Both the position numbers and the translations under genes were made by a program. A stretch of 64,000 bases of DNA, taken from positions 20,354,785-20,418,784 of the forward strand of contig NC_065552.1 in the NCBI RefSeq assembly GCF_022605725.1. The letters run 5' to 3'. Each line of letters starts with the position of its first letter. Positions within the stretch are counted from its first letter, which is position 1. This stretch comes from Anthonomus grandis grandis. Lineage: Eukaryota; Arthropoda; Insecta; Coleoptera; Curculionidae. Below the pieces are notes generated by a model. That model was not told the DNA's origin and did not search any database. It saw nothing but the letters and a program-made list of their open reading frames with translations. Below, in pieces: positions 11,757 through 21,267 of this stretch.

Positions 11757-11866
11757 CCGTCTAACGTTACTATTTCTGAACGATTAGTATAACACCCACA
11801 AAGAAGAAGGAAGCAAGGAGTAGTGATTTAACCTCACAGAAAATCCCCCTTTAGAAAAGAAAGTTG
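11757..11866 (+). repeat. Uninterrupted copy of the Harbinger/piggyBac target repeat
   Basis: This stretch matches the flanks of the nested elements: GTCTAACGTTA corresponds to 15951-15961 and TTACTATTTCTGAACGATT to 21268-21286. It then runs colinearly to AAAATCCCCCTTTAG and AAGAAAGTT near 21395. It therefore records the site before Harbinger, piggyBac and the 27-bp unit inserted. Homology to the second copy ends just after AAAGTT at 11866. Confidence 0.8.
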
Positions 11867-11959
11867 ATTGAGAATATGGGAAGAAGCGCAACTTTACGGG
11901 CAAAATCGTGCCACTAAAAGCGGCCGGCGGATAGATCGCGCAACAAGAAGAGCGCTGAG

Positions 11960-13445
11960 TGGATAAATAATTGTGGAAACCAGGAAATATATGTTATGCG
12001 TGAGGTTTTACTAAAAAATAGACTTATTTGTAAAAAACATTTTAATAAAGACTACATTTATATAAGTGGCGGATGAACGATGCTGCATAAGACGGCTGTT
12101 CCCAAATTTTGGAAAGGTAAGTAATCTTTAATAAGAGCATATTTTAACATTCAGTTGTTTTCTGTGTGACATTAACTTTCTTATTTTATATGGGACACTT
12201 GGTATAGTAGTACGTATTTCAATAGAAAATCATATTCAAAAAACAATAATACCCCATTTGCTACTTTTTTGTATTATAATCATAGATTTTTTTTAAATTT
12301 TAAATAGAATGAGATATGAATGAGATAAAGTCTTAATTTTCAATGAAGTAATCACGCAAAAATAGTTTTCACTGTATTTTATTACTTAGATCTGTTATGA
12401 GTTAAGTATGTATAATGTATATTTTACATACTTAACTCATTATAATGTATACTTAAGGTATAATAGATTTTTTTTATATACCTAGGAGCTGAGGTTTAAT
12501 CTATTAATCTCTGAGCTCGTTTTTTCTTTTCAATATCATATACCTAACTTTGTGATGAATATTAAAATTAAAAACGAAAAAACAACGAGAAGATATACTT
12601 TTTAAATAAAAATACCTAATTTGAAACAACCAATTTTCGGTAGTTATATCTACTACCGTTATCAAGGTAAATAAAGTTAAATTAAAGATATGAACAAAAT
12701 TTACCTATCTTTTAAATTTCTCGTTAATACTTCCTTTACAACTCTTTCCTAAAATTAAACTCGACAATATTTTTAAATCCTTTCAACAATTACTTTAAAT
12801 ACTTTTTTATATAATTTCACGGTTGATTAATAGCTTTACAAACTGTTTTGAAAGATAACAAAAAATTCAAAGGTTACTTCTTTTAAAATTAAAAAGGTGT
12901 GATCTTAATGTAATTTAATGATAGAAAAGATATGAATATTCAAATTCAAATTACTTTTATTACCACTTAAACATTGTACATAGAAAATTACATTTTTTTT
13001 ATTACAAGAATTTACACATTGCTAAGAGTAATGCGGACTGAACTGCGATTGTAAAAACAACCGATAACACATACACGAGCTAGCGCGCATATGCTGCCCA
13101 GACCGTTAAAACATACTAACCTAATTACAACTAAAAGAAGAATAAAAACTTTCCCAATTATAATTATTTAGAAAATAAGTCATTTAACCCTAAAAACATA
13201 TAAAAGCTAAAAACAAAAAAAATATAGGGTAATAATTTACTATATCAATGACATTAATATAGGTACCATTTGTGCAATAGACAGAGAGGAGGAAGGGCAG
13301 CAAAAAAACACGAGCTGAGGCTGGAAAACCAGGGCAACACGACGCAAAAATGAATGGGTATTCCAAAATGAACCATTTAAAATTTTATTTTTATGCCTGC
13401 AAGATCAACAAGACCAGTGAATATCATATATTTTAAATTATTAAT
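11960..13445. other. AT-rich stretch without a supported gene
   Basis: Apart from the hairpin at 12397-12440 nothing recognisable is present. A region near 13021-13110 is unusually GC-rich for its surroundings but holds no open frame. Confidence 0.35.
12397..12440. repeat. Perfect hairpin, 16-bp arms
   Basis: ATGAGTTAAGTATGTA (12397-12412) and TACATACTTAACTCAT (12425-12440) are perfect reverse complements around a 12-nt AT-rich loop. It could be the fossil of a small inverted-repeat element or simply an extruding palindrome. I see no associated gene. Confidence 0.75.
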
Positions 13446-13449
13446 TAAT

Positions 13450-13786
13450 TTTTAGAATGCCCTGTTCTACATCTTTTTTTAACAAAGGAATCTATGTACT
13501 ATTAAAATGAACTGAACAAGTAGCTAAGCATTTATCTTCATTTAACATTATAAATGCACTTTCCTTTAGTTTACGTAATTTTGAAATTGGTTCCTTTGCT
13601 AAAATTGAGGAAGCATTCCAGTTTATTCTATGGTTATTGTTGAATGCATGTTGTATGTTGTGTAATTTTGGATTTTTGAAAGTCATTGTTTTTTATGTAA
13701 GATTTATGTTCATTACTTCTTTTTGGTAATGGTGTACAGGTTTCACCTAGGTAAAATTTACCACAAGTACAAGGAATTTTATATAT
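13450..13786 (-). pseudogene. Penelope-like GIY-YIG endonuclease fragment
   Basis: The minus strand encodes IIYKIPCTCGKFYLGET, which matches the start of the GIY-YIG nuclease domain of Penelope-like elements (GIYKIPC.CGK.YIGQT). It continues with KRSNEHKSYIKNN and, after a break, HAFNNNHRINWNAS, ILAKEPISKLRKLKE and AFIMLNEDKC, the expected downstream motifs. This domain nicks target DNA for insertion. In a normal element it follows the RT on the same strand; here it is back-to-back with the RT fragment, starting where that one begins. Confidence 0.7.
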
Positions 13787-13787
13787 T

Positions 13788-14166
13788 ATACACTAATAAT
13801 TCTGATTCTTACATTAAAAATTCTCAACACTTTTTAGAAAAACTTTCTACAATTGCTTTTAACCCTTATGATCTATTGGTAAGTTTTGACGTTGTAAGTC
13901 TTTTTACTAATGTTCCAGTTGACAAAACTTTAAATAATATTAAAAATAGATTAGAGAATGACAATAATTTAGCAGAACGCACAACACTAAGCGTTAGTAC
14001 AAATTTAGAACTTTTAACCTATTGTGTAAAAACTACTTATTTCCAATACAATAATGAATTTTATCAACAAAACGTTGGTATGGCTATGGGTTCTCCTCTT
14101 TCACCAATTCTAAGTAATATATTTATGGAAAATTTTGAATCTGAAATTATAATATTTGATAAAAAA
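13788..14166 (+). pseudogene. Penelope-like reverse transcriptase fragment
   Basis: The frame reads NSDSYIKNSQHFLEKL, then LVSFDVVSLFTNVPVDKTL (RT motif A region, with the catalytic aspartate in SFD), and YQQNVGMAMGSPLSPILSN (motif B), then IFMENFE. The motif C YxDD block is missing because sequence switches to a P-element-like fragment at about 14166. The first ~20 codons of the open frame come from antisense endonuclease sequence and do not belong to the RT. Confidence 0.8.
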
Positions 14167-14175
14167 TCACTTCCC

Positions 14176-15289
14176 ATTCCGTTGCTGCAGCTGTAAGGTC
14201 AGCAACCCAATTAAATGCTTTTTTGATAGTATTACTGCGCGACATACCGCAGATTTTTTAGAAAATATTAATAGCATTTTCGATGCATTAAATAGTTTGT
14301 TTTTTATGAAAATCCACATAGGCGTCCTTTATCGAATAAAAAACCTACTTCATTAAATAATTTAAAACATGGACTGGACTATTTTAAGACATATTTATTG
14401 TTTAAATGGATTTATCAGTATCCACACTGACATCGATACTGGGTCTATGGAAGCATCTTGTGGAAACTTATAATTGTAAATATTTAACAACTGCTCATCT
14501 TAATCAAGATCCCCTGGAAAATTTTTTCGGTTGCTAGGAGTAGGTGTGGATATAATCCAACACCAAATGTACAACAATTTAGAGTCTTCTTTTCAGTCTT
14601 ATATTAATATAAGACTGCAAAAGCATTAGATACTGGTAACTGTGAGGAGGACTCACAAGAACTATTAGTCTTGGATGACTTGGGCTCAGATAATACAGAT
14701 TTTCCAAGTGAAAATTCATCTACAGACTTAAGTAAGAACAAATTGCAGTCATCAGATGCAGAGCCTGTTACAATTTTAGTCATGTCAGATATAGGATTAC
14801 ATGACCTAAACCCTACTTACAGCTTAGAAAGTACATGTACTGAAGAGGTGACCTTAGAAACTTGCTCTAATGTATATGTACCTGGATATTTTGCACATAG
14901 AATTGATAAAACGATGATACATATGACGACACATAAAAACGATGAAAAAGAAATATTTTTGGTTAATAAAGATTATGCCCGACTGAACTACGTTTATAGT
15001 TTAATAACCGCATCAAATGAATTTTTTAAAATTAACTCATACATTAATAGGAAAATTTAATTTGCATTTAGATAGCTTGAAATTATATAATAATATATTT
15101 AAATCTCTTTATAAATTGTTGTTAAACGAGATTAATTTTAACGTTGTTATAACTTATGTCCAGAAAATATTGAAAAACTCATTAAAAACAATGCTCTACA
15201 AACAAATAAAATGGGAGTCTGGGAAATGTAAATCTAATGCAAATGATATTGAAGATGTTTCAAAAAAAATACCTACACAGAAAAATTAG
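14176..15289 (+). pseudogene. P-element/THAP9-like transposase C-terminal half
   Basis: Successive frames encode SVAAAVRSATQLNAFFDSI, a FKTYLLFKWIYQYPH segment, YLTTAHLNQDPLENFFG, and later ETCSNVYVPGYFAHRI and LITASNEFFKINSYI. This order matches the C-terminal part of P-element transposases, where the (L)NQDxLENFFG block and the later YVAGY and ITxSxxF blocks are conserved. The N-terminal THAP zinc finger and GTP-binding region are absent. Frameshifts occur near 14340-14400 and 14620, and the last segment runs to 15289. Confidence 0.7.
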
Positions 15290-15880
15290 AATTTTATCAA
15301 ACCTATCATTTGATTTTTTTAAAATTAACTCACTAAGGCTCTTGGACTTAAATTTTATTTTTATCATTTAAATTAAATACAGAATAACAGGAAATATTAC
15401 ATTTCCTTTAAATCTCTATTTCTAATTTACAATATAATTGCAACAAAAACGTTAAAATACTTTTACGTTTTTTTTTTTAACTTTTTTAAATAATATTTAT
15501 CTTTAAGTAATTAGAATGAAATGTCCTCCTGATGTTATTATCTTAATGTAAATAAAAATCTGCGTTGCTTTAAGATGTTATTGGTGTTTTAATTATTAAG
15601 TATAATTTTGTGTTTCTATGTTAAACCAGAGTACATCTGTATAATAAATTTGATTGTTATAAGTATTTATATTTGTATTGTTATAAGTAAGTATCTTAAT
15701 ACTATTACAACTTATTATAACTATAAATACATATCAGAATAGAACATCACGAAAACTCCCCAGTTCCAAATTTATTTCTGGTAAACCCTAGAATATATTA
15801 TTATTATAAAAGCGACGCGACCGATTTTAACGCGCGCTGCGAGGTGGCAGCACAATCCAGTGTCTGAGACGTAAGGGGAC
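15290..15880. other. AT-rich, no gene seen
   Basis: Nothing coding is recognisable. The last 100 bp are GC-richer and lead into the inverted repeat partner at about 15897-15946. Confidence 0.35.
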
Positions 15881-15980
15881 GGGAAAATAAGGTGGCAGTG
15901 GCACGATTCTTAACATGGGGCTTGCGCATCTTCCCATATTCTCAATCAGCGGTCTAACGTTAAAACCCTTTGCGGTCGTT

Positions 15981-16108
15981 GTCATGTCTGACATGACACC
16001 AGGCGTAGTCGTTCACGTTTACACAAAACTTTGCTTTGAGATCGTTTGTCATGCCCTACATGACAAGGCAAAAAGCCGATTCTACTCGTTGTCATGTCTC
16101 TCATGACA
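15981..16108. repeat. Array of subterminal GTCATG hairpins in the piggyBac left end
   Basis: Three short palindromes follow one another: GTCATGTC-T-GACATGAC (15981-15997), TTGTCATG/CATGACAA (16046-16066) and TGTCATG/CATGACA (16090-16108). Each is preceded by TCGTT or TCGTTT. A fourth, GTTGTCAT/ATGACAAC, lies near the right end (18555-18577), inverted in the sense expected of paired subterminal sites. They are plausible transposase-binding sites, by analogy with the internal repeats other piggyBac elements need for transposition. Confidence 0.65.
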
Positions 16109-16392
16109 CATTTTCAAAGTCGATTTACTCGTTATTCATTTATACCATGACAAAACCGATAACAAATTTGAATTCCGCGGGAAATTTTATTTAGGAATAC
16201 ACATGCTTTTTTTATGCAAGTCGTGACTTATTTAGCAACCTTGCGATTTTTTTGTTGAGTGCCAGTCGCGACAAATACACGTGCATTCTTATTTAGTCTT
16301 ATTTGAGTATTTGAGAGAGTTAAGGTATGCAGATTTTGTTTGTGTTTTTTTAATATTTTGTAAGATTCGGATGTTTGTTTATAGTTATAATT

Positions 16393-18187
16393 ATGGCGAA
16401 AAGAGCATTAACGGACACGGAGTTAGAGGAACTATTTATACGTAGACGAGGAGGAGTTTGACTTGGATCAGTTTAGTTCAGAGAGTGACGAATGGGAGGA
16501 TATAGATCAAGATCTCAGTGAAAATGATTCTGACGAAGAGTCTGAGGAACGTGTTTATAATTTAAATTTATGGAGGCCATGGACAGCAAATGAACCAAGA
16601 TTTAAAATATTCCCTTTCTTAGAAGATGTTGGATACCATCCACCACGAAATAACCAGCCAGTGTCCGAACTAGATTTTTTTCAGTTATTTTTTACGGACG
16701 AACTTATACAAGCAATTGTGGATGAAACAAATAGGTATGTATTTAATTGTATTATATTTCAAGCAAAAGAAAAATGTGTAAATATATTTTTAGATATGCT
16801 GCAGATAAAATTTTAATAAACACGCCGCTCACAAAATGGTCAGTTTGGAAGTCTTGGAAACCAGTCACATTAGAAGAATTTATGGCATTTTTGGGCGTTT
16901 TACTTAATATGGCCTTAAATCCAAAGACCGAACTATCTGACTATTTTTCTAATAACTGGATCGACCATCAACCCTTTTTCAAAGATATTTTTTCGAGGGA
17001 CAGATTCATGCAAATTTTTTGGAATCTTCACGTTTCTCCACCCGAAGAAGAGCAGATGGGAGTGAAGAGTCGTAGCGCCAAAGTGAAAAATGTGTTATGG
17101 TATCTGGAAACACAATTCAAGAAGTTTTATACTCCAGATAAGAATATTTCTGTAGACGAAAGTACTATTGGTTTTAAAGGCAAAGTATCCTTTAAAGTTT
17201 ATAATAAAGCCAAACCTACAAAATGGGGAATAAAAGTATATGTGCTTGCAGATTCAAAAAATGGTTACATATTTACGATGGAGCCATATTTGGGAACTCA
17301 AACAACCCAGGGATTGATACGCCCAGATTTACCAGCAACCGCCCGCATAGTAGTTCATTTGGTGCAAAAACTTCTTAATTCTGGAACTGGTTCGGGAGGT
17401 TACCATATATTTATAGATAGATATTATTCAAGCCCTTTGTTAGCACGCGAGTTACATAAAATAAACATTCATGTAACGGGTACTGTAATGGCTAATCGAC
17501 AAGGAATTCCGACAGAATTAACTACCGCATATACAAGAAAATTTAAAAAAGGCGAGATATCTTCCAGGCATGACAATTCTATATCAGTACTGGCATGGAA
17601 AGATAAAAGAGTTGTTCTTATGTTATCTAGTGTATATGACAACTCAGTACAAAATATAACCAGGCGAACGAAGACCGCTGAAGGGCGTTGGATTGAAGAA
17701 GTCATAGAAAAACCTACAGTTATATATGAGTATAACAAATTTATGGGAGGGATTGACGTTGCTGATCATTATGCAGCAAGCTACCAATTTTTGCGAAAAA
17801 CAAGTAAATGGTGGCGAAAAGTATTTTTCTCGTTATTAGATGTGTCGATAAATAATGCCTTTATATTACAAAAAATAGCAACAAATAATCAGCAACTTCG
17901 ATCGAGGAATTTCAGGAAAAAATTAGTTATTCAATTAGTTGGAAACTACAGAAATACATCCAGGCGTCGATCAGCTTATGGTGCCGAGGATATTTCTCGT
18001 CTAAATAATAGGTTCCATGCCATTTATGCAAAAAAAAAATAATTCCGATTGCAAAGTTTGCAGTGATCGATCAAAAAAAGGTGGCCGAAAAACTACTACC
18101 TATTATTGCAAAACATGTCAAGACCACCCTGCTTTGCATCCCGGGGAGTGCTTTGAGAAATATCACACCGAGGAAAATTACAGATAA
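16393..18187 (+). pseudogene. piggyBac transposase, broken by frameshifts
   Basis: The product is a DDD/E transposase of the piggyBac (DDE_Tnp_1_7) family. From ATG 16393 the N-terminus (MAKRALTDTELEELF) meets a frameshift at about 16440. An acidic N-terminal region then runs to 16734. A 29-nt GTATGT...CAAG segment (16735-16763) behaves like an intron, although it is very short for one. The catalytic domain follows to 18042. All three catalytic aspartates are kept: SVDESTIGFKG, IFIDRYYSS and GGIDVADHY. An A10 run at 18030-18039 shifts the frame, so the C-terminal cysteine-rich domain (CKVCSDR, YYCKTC, HPGECF) is out of frame and ends at 18187. The gene is recently broken rather than ancient. 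Confidence 0.9.
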
Positions 18188-18627
18188 ATACGTGTTCTTT
18201 TTTGTTTTTTTTTTTAGAATAAATATCATGCTTTCCTATAAACTATAAAATACGTTTTATTTTTAACTTTCTTGATAAAAAAAAAATGTTCTAAAAGTAT
18301 ATTAAAAAGCTCTCCGATAAAAAAAGAAATTTGCTGCCATTTATTACATGATATATTACAAATATTTACTAAAACTTTATTTTTTTATTTTACTCAATAT
18401 ATCTTTTATACTTTCGCTAAATTTTAATATTGTAAGGCAATTAGAATAACAAATAACAATAAATAAACCTATCAAGTCCCATAAAATATATTCGTTGCAA
18501 ATTAGCCTCCGAGCTGTACGGAGAATCGGCGGTAATTACCGAACGAGCGGGATGGTTGTCATGGTATAGATGACAACGATCTGTGCTCTTATCTGAAAGT
18601 TGCACTGCCGTCCGCAAAGGGTTAAGT

Positions 18628-18735
18628 GGCCCTCACACGATCAGTATTACTGACAGTATTTCGAAATACAATCGTATACCCCCTCAATATTATTCTATGC
18701 GAAATACTGATAATAGTACTGATCGTGTGAGGGCA
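18628..18735. repeat. Left end of Harbinger is itself a long palindrome
   Basis: The terminal repeat (18629-18663) is followed by its own near-perfect reverse complement (18700-18734, ending GATCGTGTGAGGGC). The centre was the palindrome GTATTTCGAAATAC before a 30-bp unit inserted into it. A second inverted end so close to the terminus may be a solo MITE end or a duplication formed during aborted transposition. Confidence 0.75.
18662..18707. repeat. 30-bp inserted unit between 8-bp direct repeats (copy 1)
   Basis: CGAAATAC at 18662-18669 is repeated at 18700-18707. Between them lie 30 bp, whose last 25 (18675-18699, TATACCCCC...TTCTATG) are identical to the core of the unit at 21329-21355. 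Deleting unit plus one repeat restores the perfect central palindrome GTATTTCGAAATAC, which supports insertion with target duplication. Confidence 0.75.
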
Positions 18736-18809
18736 AATACTGATGGACTTTCAGTATACTGATAATACTTTCGGGGTCCTGAAATCCCTTTCGGGGTCCT
18801 TGCGATCGA

Positions 18810-20602
18810 GACAAAAAAAGACGCGGATACGAAGCTTTGCTTCAAATTTATGTACGTTTAAAGGCACAAGCCACTATTGAAGATGTGAAAAAGCAAATTA
18901 ATACACTACGTAGTAATTACAGGAAGGAATTGAAGAAAATAAAAGACTCTAAGCGCACTGGTAGTAGTGCTGAAAGTGTGTATGAGTTCGTGGACCCAGT
19001 TCGTGGATATTTTATGAACTTCAGTTTTTAGCAGATGTTGAAATTCCGGAGAAAGGAAGAAGCTCAATAAAACAAAATGAGGTAAGTAAATAGTGTTTTA
19101 TTGGAACAGGAAAGTTACATTTTACATTTTTTAAGCAAACCAAAATACCTATTTCGATTAAGTTAAATTCAATATTTTTTTGCCAATCCACTTGCCCCTC
19201 TTTATTTAAGTAGTTCCTAAAGCGTTCCCTAACTTGCTTAGCGTTTTTTGATGCATTTCGATATGATCCTAAACGAAGCCCATTCAATGTATGTTCGGAT
19301 CTGTCTGTGCCAATAACGACGTCCCCTGTTTCCTTGTTTTCTACATTTAATATGTTAATATAATAATTATTTGTATTCGATGTTTTCATTAAAAAATTGT
19401 GTAGATAACAGCAGGCTAAAACAACAACGGTGGCCTTTTCAGGTGATAAATTTATAGCTTTTTGAAATACACCAAATCGAGTAAAAAGTATGCCAAATGC
19501 GTTTTCAACTACTCGGCGAGTCCGTGACAATCGGTAATTAAAAATCCGGTTTGTCACTGATAAATCCTCTTGGCTAAATGGCTTCAATAAATGTTCGCTC
19601 AGCGCAAAGGCATCATCCCCTATAAAAACGTAAGGAAATTTTTCGTCGGTATTTATTATATTCGGCATTATAATATATTCGGCAGTTTTGAGGCATCAGG
19701 AATATTCAACCGATTGTTTTGGAACATTTCCCAAAAATCGGTATTGTAAAGAACTTCTCCATCCGATACCCGTCCGTTAGTGCCAACATCAACCAATATA
19801 AAATTATAATTAGCATCTACAATCGCCATCAAAACGATGCTGTGGGTGCCCTTGTAATTATAGTACCTTGATCCGGAATTCGCTGGTTTAATAATGTGAC
19901 GTGTTTTCCGTCTATTGCCCCAAGGCAGTTCCAAAATTGCCACTTTGCCCCAAAGTCCTTTGCTATTTTCTTCCAATTGTCTCCGGTTAATGGTATCTAA
20001 AAAAACAAAGCATTTAATTCATTGATCTGTTTCCTATTGTTTCAGCGTTCTGAAGACGAAAAAAAAGGCACTGATAGAACTGAGAAAGCAACAAAAAGAA
20101 AAGCTACTGGAAACCAGGATAACCAAGATCGTCAGCAGCTATTATCCATGGCGCGTGAATATCTAACTAAAGACGATGAATATCCCATTGGAAAAATTTG
20201 GGAAGCAAAGTTGAAAAGTCTTATTGACCCACAACAACGAAGGTTGGCGGAGTAATACATAAATGATATTCTTTTCGAGGCGGAACAGGGCACCTTAACC
20301 AAAAGCTGCGTCAAAATAAATTATTAATATTATTAATATATTCATAATTAATAATATTAATATATTCAGGAGCACCATCAGTTCAAAGTTTATCATCCGC
20401 AAGTTGCAACTATAGTTACACTTCAACGCCCATGTTCTCTCCACCAATGCCATTGGATGAAGCACACAACGTTAGTCAAAATCGACAATATTTAGAGCTT
20501 CAAAATGTATCCCATAATCATCAACAAGCCCTTCAAACAGAACACACACCACAATCACCAACAGACCTTTCTACTATACAGACATATTTAAATAAATTGT
20601 AA
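18810..20602 (+). pseudogene. MADF/Myb-like accessory protein of Harbinger, broken
   Basis: PIF/Harbinger elements encode a MADF or Myb-type DNA-binding protein that helps import and position the transposase. Exon 1 (about 18810-19080) contains YEALLQIYVRLKAQA and INTLRSNYRKELKKIK, typical of a MADF domain, then a frameshift near 19010 before FLADVEIPEKGRSS; it ends at the donor GAG|GTAAGT (19081). Exon 2 starts after TTTCAG at 20045 and encodes QQLLSMAREYLTKDDEYP, an in-frame stop at 20253, YINDILFEAEQGTL, and a C-terminal tail rich in serine, glutamine and histidine to TAA 20600-20602. The MADF N-terminus is missing. The intron contains much of the antisense nuclease gene. Confidence 0.75.
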
Positions 20603-21101
20603 TAGCTTCTAATGTAAAATAAAATAATAAAAAAACATATTTATTTTATGTAAAAATAATGTTTACTTACTTTGATGTAGTCTACCAATAATTCAATTAT
20701 GGCGTTGCAAACCTCCATCACAATTTCACTTATGGTTGTAGAAGAAATATATATAAGATAGTGGAAAATTTTAGATCCTCAAACGATCTCCCAGTAGCTA
20801 AAAATCGTAGCGTCAACGCTAGCCTTTCGTTTGCTGATATTGCTTGCCTCATGTTTGTGTCCTGTTTGGTAATAGAAGGCCTTAGGAGATTGAGGAGTTC
20901 ATTGTACACGTCACTACTCATTCGGAAATAGTTTCGATAATCATCTGGATCCGCGTTATTTATAAAATTTAACAAATTTAAATGAGTGTATTTTTGACGG
21001 TGACCTATCCATTGTTTCATCCAACGTCTCTTTTGCTTCTTGCGTTTAAAACTTGTACAGTACAATATAATGGCAACACAAGCTTTTTGTTTATTGCCCA
21101 T
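19021..21101 (-). pseudogene. Harbinger nuclease (HARBI1-like), broken
   Basis: The minus-strand gene starts at about 21101 (MGNKQKACVAIIL), with the helix-turn-helix region TNMRQAISANERLALTLRFL near 20800. A frameshift near 20755 precedes SEIVMEVCNAIIELL, and an intron donor GTAAGT lies near 20679. The catalytic exon resumes near 19990. The first catalytic aspartate (LGAIDGKH) is in a different frame from the following NYKGTHSIVLMAIVDANYNF, LVDVGTNGRVSDG (second aspartate) and SRTRRVVENAFGIL (glutamate). The conserved part ends near QVDWQKN; the open frame then continues to 19021 through antisense of MADF exon 1, so the two genes overlap tail to tail there. At least three frameshifts are present. 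Confidence 0.85.
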
Positions 21102-21267
21102 TTTTTTGAAGAAGAGGAATACGAGAAAGAACGATCACAACAAAACTAAATATTGTATAGGTTACTGATAGAAATAAATATTGATAGTGTGAGGTGAATT
21201 TCAAAATATTGATGAAATACTGACAATATCAAGTACTGTCAGTATTACTGATCGTGTGAGGGCCGCT

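Larger units (their letters stand above)
11868..15946. repeat. Inverted repeats (~48 bp) flanking the Penelope/P-element block
   Basis: GATTGAGAATATGGGAAG at about 11870 recurs inverted as CTTCCCATATTCTCAATC at 15928-15945. The match extends outward with gaps to AATCGTGCCAC near 11910 and GTGGCACGATT near 15897-15907. The enclosed 4 kb contains the P-element-like fragment, so these could be terminal repeats of that element. No target duplication is visible, and internal rearrangement is evident, so they may equally be arms of an unrelated inverted repeat. Confidence 0.45.
15964..18621 (+). mobile_element. piggyBac-type DNA transposon
   Basis: TTAA duplications flank the element (15960-15963 and 18622-18625). 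The inverted ends are CCCTTTGCGG at 15966 and CCGCAAAGGG ending at 18621; two extra A residues lie between the left TTAA and the CCC. The interior encodes a piggyBac transposase, and subterminal inverted motifs occur near both ends. The right TTAA is formed partly by the first base of the adjacent Harbinger element, so this insertion is younger than that one. Length 2.66 kb is normal for a complete piggyBac. Confidence 0.93.
18625..21267. mobile_element. PIF/Harbinger DNA transposon
   Basis: The ends AGTGGCCCTCACACGATCAG (18625) and, inverted, the corresponding AGCGGCCC... end at 21267 are flanked by TTA on both sides (18622-18624 and 21268-21270), the TWA duplication typical of the superfamily. 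The interior carries the two genes expected: a DDE nuclease on the minus strand and a MADF/Myb-like accessory protein on the plus strand. The empty site at 11767 has a single TTA. Frameshifts in both genes make it non-autonomous now. Confidence 0.93.

Noticed and set aside
17469..17738. 89-codon antisense frame inside the piggyBac gene
   Set aside because: Shadow of the transposase coding sequence with no independent support.
18063..18248. Separate small gene after the piggyBac ORF
   Set aside because: The real signal is the cysteine-rich domain of the transposase in another frame; this frame is its shadow.
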